Source: Euryodendron excelsum (lineage: Eukaryota; Streptophyta; Magnoliopsida; Ericales; Pentaphylacaceae). From it: 64,000 nt of DNA. The position numbers and the translations under genes were made by a program. This document shows, in pieces, positions 57,051-64,000 of this stretch; the stretch's first letter is position 1, and each line of letters begins with the position of its first letter. Location: NCBI GenBank assembly GCA_033060915.1, contig CM065378.1:53359501-53423500 (forward strand), given 5' to 3'. Below the pieces are notes generated by a model, which did not search any database, was not told the DNA's origin, and saw nothing but the letters and a program-made list of their open reading frames with translations.

Positions 57051-58856
57051 GGTTCCAACTCTTGAACCCTTTTCTAAATGATCATTCAAATTTTCAAACT
57101 ATTCTCATAGCTTATTTTTCCAAAACCTCCTACTCTCTTGATTTCAAAAAACCAACTCCATAAACTCTTCAAATGTTCTTACATTCCCTCTTCAAGACTT
57201 TTCCAAAAGTGTTTTCAAAGAGTCACAAACTTAAGGTGTCCCTAGCCCTCTCATGGCTAGGGATTCCAAAAAGAAGTGATAAATCAAGAACAACCTCAAA
57301 GGTTGTCCATATTAGGATTCCAAACCCTTAGCCCTTTCCAAAAACTACTTTCAAAAATTAATTCATCAAAACATGCCTCCAAGGTTTTCAAAACAAGACT
57401 TCAAAAACACTTTCAAGTTCTCTTGAGACATGCCAAAGAATTTTTTCAAAACTCCCTCAAGTTGATCCAAAAACATTTTCAAGAAACACTCCACCATTCA
57501 ATTTCAAGTCAAAACCTCCAAGACCACAAAGGGTCTTCAATTTCCAAAGACCTCATAGTACCTTAAACTCCTCCAAAGACCTCAAAGTGTCTTAAACTTT
57601 TTCAAAGACCTCAAAGTGTCTTAAACTTCTCTAAAGACCCAAAAGTATCTTCAAACCTTCCAAAGGCCCTAATGCGCCTATTTTCTATCGAGCTCTTGCC
57701 CGAACTACAAATGACCTGATTCTCGCCAAATGAGATATGTAGGCAACCTAAAATGGTACAGTCATAACTTTTATTCCAACTCCAATCCCTTTTTCAAAAA
57801 TTGTAATCAATTCAAAATTTCTATTCCAAACTCGTCCAAAGCCTTTACTATTTTCAAACTTCTTCCACAAACTTGTATCATGCATCATCCATCCAAAAAG
57901 TGATGACTAAATCCCGTTTTTCAAAATTCTAAAGTGGATATTAAGTGGACAATGGTAACCAGTTATTCTAATGAGTGAACAAAGGGTGATTAGACATGTA
58001 GGCACCGAAAGGGCAGGGTAGGGTGATGATTTTAGGATATCTTCTCTACACGTAACCAACCCCCGAACCATAGATTTCTGTTTTCAAATGACCAAAATGA
58101 AGTTATTTTCCAAAAGGGCTTAAATCTTTCCAAAGGTTGCCAAATAACCTATTTTCTTAAAAACCCTCTCGTGAGGGAGTTTTCAAAACCATTTAAAAAA
58201 AAAAAACTCTAAGTTTAATCTTCAGATTAACACTTAGTTTTAGGTGCCCTAGCTCACCTTAATCAACTTAGGTGGCGACTCCTATTTTTCTAAAAAGCCC
58301 TTAGTCAAACCAATTTTTAAACCTAGTCGCACTTGTTCTTCTAGGAGGATGAGTTCTAGTGACAGAGTTCCGTGCTTTAGGGTCTCCGAGCCGAAAGGAC
58401 CTTGGGCACCCCAAAAACCGGGGCGGGACAGAACCGCTTTACCATCTTGGGGACTTAGATTCTCTCCCAGTCGACAGGTTTGAAGGGACTTATCATTCTA
58501 AGAGATTTTCTAGATAAACATGCCGGACTAGATGAACTTATTATCTGAAGGATCAACTTTCTTGAAAGACGTGCCAGATTAAGTTTGACTGGTCTCGATT
58601 GGAATTGGAATTGAAATTGAGGTTGAAATAGGGATTTACCATCTTTGAGAAGGCGTGCCAACTAAAATTGGATCCAGTAATACTCTAAGGGTATTTTGGT
58701 CATTTTACTTCTAATGGGCCTAGTAGGCCCGCGAAGTGGTTGATTGACTGGATTGAGTCTAAAAAGCTAGTTTGAACTTGAATGTGCCTGTGTTGGTTTG
58801 AATATGAGTCCGATCGGACCGGAGATTGCCAAGCGGGCAAAAATGGGATGCTTACA

Positions 58857-58861
58857 CTTTA
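58857..58861. repeat. target-site duplication CTTTA (right)
   Basis: Partner of 1127-1131, directly after the LTR terminal TTACA. Confidence 0.85.
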
Positions 58862-60227
58862 TACTGCCTACTAGTCTCACAGAATGAAGTAAATACTGGG
58901 ATACACTTCATCCAACAGCATTCATAACTAATCTCCTCCAAGGCTCTGATCAATGCACCACATTCATAATTCTATTTGTAATTAATCATGTCCCTCGTCC
59001 TCTCAATATAAAGGGCAACAAAAAAAAATTTCTCAATTCATAAAAGCATCTAGCTCGTTTCACGCCAACCAATATAAGCAGATTGGTATGAAGTAACAAG
59101 TACTTTAGTCTATCCAAATTATCTAGTACAAAAACACAGTTTTTATACAAACGGAGTAGCCATTTCTTTACTAAATTATGATAGTTCTTATGTAATATTT
59201 TAATAAAAGATATAACATTATGTATTCTAATATCATAATAATACATGTGACAACTAACTATTAGTTCAAATTATAATATGAGAATTTGACCATTTAAGGT
59301 TGTGGATTTAACAAAAGATTGGCTCCTAATTTGCCAGGTCGAGAAATAGAGTGCAGTCTGTCCGCCTGATTTTAAGGATGTGTAACTGTCATTTTTTTCA
59401 ACGAGAGAAATGATTGTTGTGAAGGATACAATGTCTAAAGAGACATCTAAGCAGAGATAAGGGTTGGAGGGACCATTTGTAAGGAGGTCGATTTGTCTAC
59501 TCTCATTAGCTATCTTTCGACAAGGGAATGGCTCACTAAATTTTTCCTCATGGGTAAAAATGAAATGATCGATGCTCATTAGATTTATGCCAATGAAGTA
59601 TGGATAGAAACTACTTAGAAGTACCAGAACTGCCAAAAAGATTGTTGATATCTCTTAAACTTCATGAATCACTAGCACAAGAGTTAAATAGCATATGCCT
59701 CGTGCAGCTAGTTTCATAGCTAGTTTCATTTTACTACTTACAATTGTTACATTCACAGTGAAAAAGCGTTAAAAGGATCTTAAGTTATATGATATGTGAT
59801 GGAATCAACTATTTGACAATGAGAATCATCTACATATATGTTTGTCTTTTTCTTGATTTAATTTTGCAACAATTATATTTTATCTCTTATAGTTTGAGTG
59901 AAAATCGTATAACTTTCCTGTTATTCAAAATGAACACATAACTCCCGATGATAGAACTTAAAAAAATTAAGGACCATTGTGTTACAGGGACATTTTTGTC
60001 ATTTTATCTCTCTAAAATTGAACATTAAAAAATAGTTTTTTTCCTTTTATATAAAAGGTTGACCTCTATAGGAGTATTTTGCCATTTTACTTTATCTATC
60101 ATGAACCTATTTATTTTGCAGATAAATCCAAAAGTGAAGAAAACCCGTATAAATAATCAAGACAAGAGTGGCTACTAATATAAAATGAATGGACCACATA
60201 GAGAATTGTTTCTTCATACTGAACCGA
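58862..60227. other. AT-rich right flank
   Basis: Sequence outside the nest, continuing from the left flank at 1126. Apart from the ORF at 59271-59636 nothing is recognised. Around 59930-60110 several runs read like old, decayed non-coding repeat. Confidence 0.4.
59271..59636 (-). CDS. unrecognised ORF with hydrophobic start
   Basis: The frame of about 121 codons starts with a hydrophobic stretch (about residues 2-20) that could be a signal peptide or membrane segment. It then has a mixed soluble-looking part with two Cys, and ends in TAA. There is no ATG at the extreme 5' end of the open frame, and the first in-frame ATG is about 20 codons in. A second short frame with a hydrophobic core (about 59735-59660, minus, starting ATG) lies just upstream and ends before it. 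It may be an exon of a small secreted-protein gene, a pseudogene or chance. Confidence 0.25.
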   Translation of the reverse strand: MAVLVLLSSFYPYFIGINLMSIDHFIFTHEEKFSEPFPCRKIANESRQIDLLTNGPSNPYLCLDVSLDIVSFTTIISLVEKNDSYTSLKSGGQTALYFSTWQIRSQSFVKSTTLNGQILIL

Positions 60228-61286
60228 TGATTGTACTCTAAAAGTGCAATCTACATGTCTTAATTAGCTAATTGTTAGTTTTTTATTATGTTTAATTGTG
60301 TTATTTTAATCATAATTCGTCACTAACTTAGTTTGGTGTTAATTTTCAGGATTCCTAGCTTAAAAGGGATTAATTGATGCTAAAACATAATAGGCATTCG
60401 AAGTGCGTTAGAAGACCGTTCGAAGGGTCAATTAGGCGTTTGAATGGTGGGCCAGGCCGTTCGAACAGTGCGGCGGGGTTTTCTATTATTTCTGCTGCTT
60501 ATATAAGCTGGGATTGTTGTTATTATTGAAGAGGCTAATATTCTAGGGTTTTAGGAGTAATTTTATGAGTAAATTAAAGTAGTTTATTCATAATTTTCAT
60601 TCACTTTTCAATTCCTGTAATCAGATTACTCAGTCTTTTCAATACATTTTTAATACAACTTTGCATATCTATGATTATGATGAGTAGCTAGATTTCATCT
60701 TGGAATCAATTGTGAAGATTAATTGAAGATCTTGGATGAACGAAGGAGGTATGTTCTTGGTTTTAAAGTTAAATCTTCTAGTTTCTTCGTCCTAGAAACT
60801 TTCGAAAACCTGGACGTTTGATTATGTTCGGTAACATTTATGCGTAAATCTATATTCTGTGTATGCGCTGCACGAATCGATGGTTCTCGTCCTTAATTCT
60901 AACAACCCAATTTATTCTAGAAGTGGAAGTTTTGAAGAATACTTGTTTTTATCGCTAAATTTTCTGAATCCGAGACTCGCGACGTAGTCGAAAAATTTGA
61001 GTTATTAAATTATCTCCTTCAGAATTCCAAGAGACGCAATTGGTTGGAACGATTGATTCCGGGACTTTTATTTTTTAGTTTAAATTAGATAAAAAAATTA
61101 TTTTCTCAACCTAAAATCAGATTTTTATTTATTGGAGTATTTTTTCTAAGATTTTTGATCCACGGTAAGTTTTCCTATTTACGTAAACCATCTTCCCCGT
61201 GGGATCGACCTCGTACTTATGAGAAATTATTACTACATCGCGGCCGTGCACTTGCAGTTAAGTATCACCCTTTTAGGGAGCAATCA
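60228..61286 (+). mobile_element. 5' LTR of a Ty3/gypsy-type element running off the window
   Basis: It starts TGATTGTACT and ends CAATCA, so the ends are the TGAT/ATCA inverted pair, 1059 bp. It contains TATATAAG (60500), then a leader. Near its end is the CGTGGGATCGACC word common at the 3' end of plant Ty3/gypsy LTRs. A PBS-like sequence follows at 61293. The partner LTR lies beyond 64000, so TSD and family cannot be checked. Left flank ACCGA (60223-60227) is the expected TSD copy. Confidence 0.65.
60500..60507 (+). promoter_or_regulatory. TATA box of right-edge LTR
   Basis: TATATAAG, preceded at 60390-60475 by several TTCGAA-centred dyads (for example CGTTCGAA and GTTCGAAC) in a GC-rich block. 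Confidence 0.55.
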
Positions 61287-61292
61287 AGTTTT

Positions 61293-61310
61293 TGGCTCTG
61301 TTGCTGGAGA
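61293..61310 (+). other. primer binding site of right-edge element (decayed)
   Basis: TGGCTCTGTTGCTGGAGA begins 6 nt after the LTR end. It resembles the TGGCGCCGTTGCCGGGGA type PBS of many plant Ty3/gypsy elements, with C-to-T and G-to-A changes. Confidence 0.65.
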
Positions 61311-61523
61311 AGCTGCGTTTCACATTGGTGGACGAGCCTTGGAGATTCTATTTTGGAGGAAGCACTTCACCATCATTCTACAAACACGAGGGAACTCAAT
61401 AGCTCGTTTGGGTAACTTTGTTCCATCTTTTATTTTTGAGCATTTATTTTTGTTTTTCTTTTGGTTACATTGGGTTTGTGCATCATTGTTGTGGGATTGG
61501 GATGATAAGTTATTTTCATATAC

Positions 61524-62579
61524 TTGTTGGTTGGTCTTGCATACATTTTATTCATAGATTATCCTTGGAATTTTATTGCTACAAGTCCTAATTTATACAC
61601 GGCACAACCACAAGACTATTATCCACCTCCAAATTATTCGGAATGGAGCTCCCAAGCATCACCATATGCTTCTTATGAACAACCACCACAACAACCGTAC
61701 TATCATGTACCACCTTTGTCTTCACCATATGCTTATGATTCATATACACCTTCTACTTCAACTTACACATTTTACGAGACATATCTTTCATTATCTTATT
61801 AACCTTTGGTAGAGAATCAAGAGAACATACAATCATTTTATATGCCATATCACATGGGTATGTTCTTGGGGTTCAGGGATACTAATACAAAGGTACAAGC
61901 TGACACTCTTGCACAAATGCGTCGGGAATTAGATGACATAACTCAACGATTGGCCCTGTTAACACATGAGCCAATGGATCACGAGGAGGAAGAGCTTTCG
62001 GCTGAACCTCAAGATAATCCTATATATGAGATGTTCCCAAGTCTATATATGAGTAGTCATGACTAAGGTCTCTCCATTATCTCCCTTAAGACTAAGCATG
62101 AAAAAGAGAACATCTACGTTCCCGCGGTGTTTGATCTGAAAGAAAACATTCTTAGGGTGGATGATGATGAGGATGAGGTTAAAGAAGAGGTACTTATTTT
62201 TTCTAAGGTGTTTGAACTGAGGGAAGTGATACCTAAAGAAGAGGTGAATGAGGAAATAACAATGGAAAGTGAGGGAGAGGAACCCAAGAGAGAGGAGGCC
62301 AAGATTAAGGACTCCCAACAAGAAATGGTGACCGAGGAAGGAGTAATGGAGAGTGAGATATCCCACACTTCTATTCAACATGAATTGAGCCTTAACATCC
62401 CTATCATGCAAGATTCTATTTTTATTCTTTATCCTTTACAAATTTGTATAAGTGTTTTGTATGATTTTGGGTTCAATATTATTCGTACTTTTGCATGCTT
62501 ATTAATGTTGAACTCATTACTCATGGTAAATGGTAAGTGGCTCCATGCAAGCAAACACCCTCGAAGTGGTGTTGGATAG
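61524..62579 (+). pseudogene. gag-like frame of non-autonomous element, two stops
   Basis: One continuous frame of about 351 codons broken only by TAA at 61800 and 62064. It has a Tyr/Pro/Gln-rich segment (about 61600-61800), a likely coiled coil (about 61890-61965, with QMRRELDDITQRLALL), a strongly acidic Glu-rich region (about 61975-62340) and a hydrophobic tail. No zinc knuckle, protease or RT is seen. The composition resembles the poorly conserved gag-like ORF of plant LARD or Athila-related elements, but I do not recognise a specific family. The start is uncertain. Confidence 0.4.
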
Positions 62580-64000
62580 TCTTCTCTTGTGTATTTTGGT
62601 AGTGTAGGAGTAGGTAGGTAGTTTTTGCTTTATTTTGTTTTGTTTTTAGAGTTCTTCCCTAGTTGGGAGGAGGGTGTTGTCCCACCGGATTTTTTTCATC
62701 CCTTTTTTCATGCATTCATGTTTTTGTTTCTCTTTGCTTGATGCATTGAGGACATTGCATCATTCTAGTTGGGGGGTGAGGAAGACTACTACTAGTCTTT
62801 TTGTTTTGTTTTGTTCTTTTTGTTTATTTTATTTTGTTCTTTTTATTTATATGAAAATTAAAAATTTAAACAAATTCATAAAAAAAAAAATTAAAAACAG
62901 TTCTATTCTATTAAACCTTGTTATGTTTTATTGAGTAAGTTTCAGGTTAAAATTCATGATTGATCCACCTTTTGGACACTTGGAAGTCTTCGGTAAAGGT
63001 TTGATGTATCATATGGTTCGGTACTTTGGTTTGTATTTCTCACACTTTTTCATATACTCTTTATGTTTATTGTTACGATTGGAAGTGTTGGGATTTATCT
63101 TGAGGAACAATATCGGTATTCATGTCAATGCGCTTATGATGTCGAGGATACTTTGAGTCGTGCATTGGACTAAACTCGAGTGGATGATTGATTCATCTTA
63201 GATGTTGTGATACATTGCAAGTTTTTGTCATAAAACCATTATAAGAGAGAGTTTACATTGTTATGCACTAGTATGTTATCTGATCTTTCTATGTTTCTCT
63301 CTCATGCATGCATGTCCTTATAAGGTGGAGATTTTATGCCTTGTGAGCTTTAGAGCCTATTCATCACCTTTTAAGAGTGACTTACAATTATTCAAGGTTA
63401 AGTTATTGATCTTCATTCCTTGAATAGCCTCATTATGCTTGATTTTGGTTTACATGTTGAGTATTAGTTGGATTTATTGACATCTTATACACTCTTGAAG
63501 TTTTGATTTGGTGTGGTTTTCGGATTATAAAAGTAAAGGTCATTTCATTCCATTGAGTCATTCATGTCTATATTTCTTTCTCGATATTCGTACACACATG
63601 AGTTTAAAAGTTTATCAATGCTAAATTCCGGAGTTGGTGCATTGCTTCTATATTTGTGAAGTTGAAAGTGTATGGACTTGAAAAGTAAAGAAAAAAAAAG
63701 AAAAGAAAGGGATGAAAAGGAGTTGAAAAAGAAAATTTCAAATGAAAAGGAAGTGAAGGAAGATGAAAAAAAAAAAAAAAAAAAGAAGTTCAAAAGTTAT
63801 TCAAAAGTTGAAAGTTTGAAAGTGAATGTTCAATGATCATCATGTGTAATGCGCATGTATATGTTGAAATCTATTACCGCTTTCTATCCTCTTACATGAC
63901 TCTTCTTTCACATGGCCTTACAATATCCGAAATTACAAGAATCTTTAATTCAATTGTGTATAGGTCATCAATGTCAATTCTCTAATTGTGCTTAAACAGT
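62580..64000 (+). other. non-coding internal region of right-edge element (partial)
   Basis: It includes the GAGGACATTGCATCATTCTAG word and a GTTGGGGGGTGAGG word (62748-62781) seen in many plant non-autonomous Ty3/gypsy elements, T-rich then A-rich stretches, and a long A/G-rich low-complexity block (63680-63785). No pol domain was found before the window ends. Confidence 0.45.

Larger units (their letters stand above)
53378..58430 (+). mobile_element. solo LTR, Ogre-like, divergent subfamily
   Basis: It runs from TGTAAGCACC to GGGGCGGGACA, 5.05 kb, with identical TSDs GAACC at 53373-53377 and 58431-58435. The overall plan matches the other LTRs: U3 minisatellite (53690-53885), inverted-repeat array (54374-55166), TATA (55186), polypyrimidine stretch, long leader and terminal domain with TGGCGACTCC (about 58272). 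The U3 sequence differs strongly, with GAGCGTCT and TGCGCATGT dyads replacing GGCGCC ones. It uniquely carries a telomere-like tandem array. Confidence 0.8.
1132..58856 (-). mobile_element. Ogre/Tat-like Ty3/gypsy element (outer host of the nest)
   Basis: The element is in minus orientation, with 5-bp TSDs CTTTA, LTRs of about 4.1 kb (left) and 4.3 kb (right) after removing insertions, PBS at 49428-49444 and PPT at 33438-33455. Its gag (46100-47873, minus) has Tat/Ogre features: a retrotransposon gag core followed by a Cys/His segment leading into an LKQKI-type motif. An opposite-strand ORF with a plant mobile domain lies between gag and the 3' LTR (42313-44044). Net length is about 17.4 kb against 57.7 kb as found. 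Giant LTRs, long internal regions and extra ORFs are known for the Tat/Ogre lineage. Pol is absent, so the copy cannot move autonomously. Confidence 0.8.
49452..58856 (-). mobile_element. 5' LTR of outer Ogre-like element (interrupted)
   Basis: It runs from TGTCCTGATT to GGGATGCTTACA, about 4.35 kb without the solo LTR at 53378-58430. In LTR sense its TATA-like box is at about 52141-52148 (TATAAAT) and its leader is guanine-poor (about 50100-51100). The sister LTR at about 33110-33130 is uninterrupted at the site of the 53378 insertion. Confidence 0.8.

Noticed and set aside
62043..62411. Minus-strand frames of 84-122 codons opposite the gag-like frame
   Set aside because: They lie antisense to the acidic gag-like frame, whose continuous reading over 351 codons is the better explanation.

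Overview
This is nuclear DNA from a flowering plant with a large, repeat-rich genome. The evidence is plant-lineage LTR retrotransposons (Ogre/Tat-like Ty3/gypsy, and SIRE-like and other Ty1/copia), a plant mobile domain ORF, a tRNA-like SINE, and the absence of any prokaryotic-style gene order. I cannot name the species. No intact host gene is recognisable. About 90% of the window is one nested retrotransposon stack.

Outer layer. A single insertion runs from 1132 to 58856 and is flanked on both sides by the same 5-bp duplication, CTTTA (1127-1131 and 58857-58861). It is an Ogre/Tat-like element in minus orientation. Its 3' LTR is 1132-1277 plus 29502-33437, its internal region is 33438-49451, and its 5' LTR is 49452-53377 plus 58436-58856. 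With later insertions removed it measures about 17.4 kb, with LTRs of about 4.1-4.3 kb. It keeps a PBS, a PPT, a broken gag on the minus strand, and an opposite-strand ORF with a plant mobile domain (PMD) and a clean intron. No protease, reverse transcriptase, RNase H or integrase can be seen.

Inserted layers. The left LTR was hit by a tRNA-like SINE dimer (1278-1804) and a Ty1/copia element (1805-29501, about 5.7 kb by itself, gag only). The copia element was hit by four more units: a solo LTR (3602-7521), a SIRE-like copia element with gag but no pol (8409-14031), a solo LTR (14048-24024) that itself contains another solo LTR (16321-21440), and a solo LTR of possible chromovirus type (24398-26849). 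The Ogre-like internal region carries two solo LTRs (33671-35508 and 35660-40858), and its right LTR carries one (53378-58430). Target-site duplications support nearly every step, and two sister LTR copies preserve empty sites.

Flanks. Positions 1-480 look like a minus-strand LTR promoter fragment from another element. Positions 58862-60227 are AT-rich with one unrecognised ORF. Positions 60228-64000 are the 5' part of a plus-strand, probably non-autonomous Ty3/gypsy element (LTR, PBS and a broken gag-like frame) that runs off the window.

The most unusual features are the PMD gene carried antisense to gag; short inverted-repeat arrays just upstream of the LTR TATA boxes, whose geometry is kept while their sequence changes; very guanine-poor leader tracts in the Ogre-like LTRs; a perfect 51-bp-arm palindrome inside a gag pseudogene; a 30-bp telomere-like array inside an LTR; and the lack of pol in all three internal-bearing elements of the stack.
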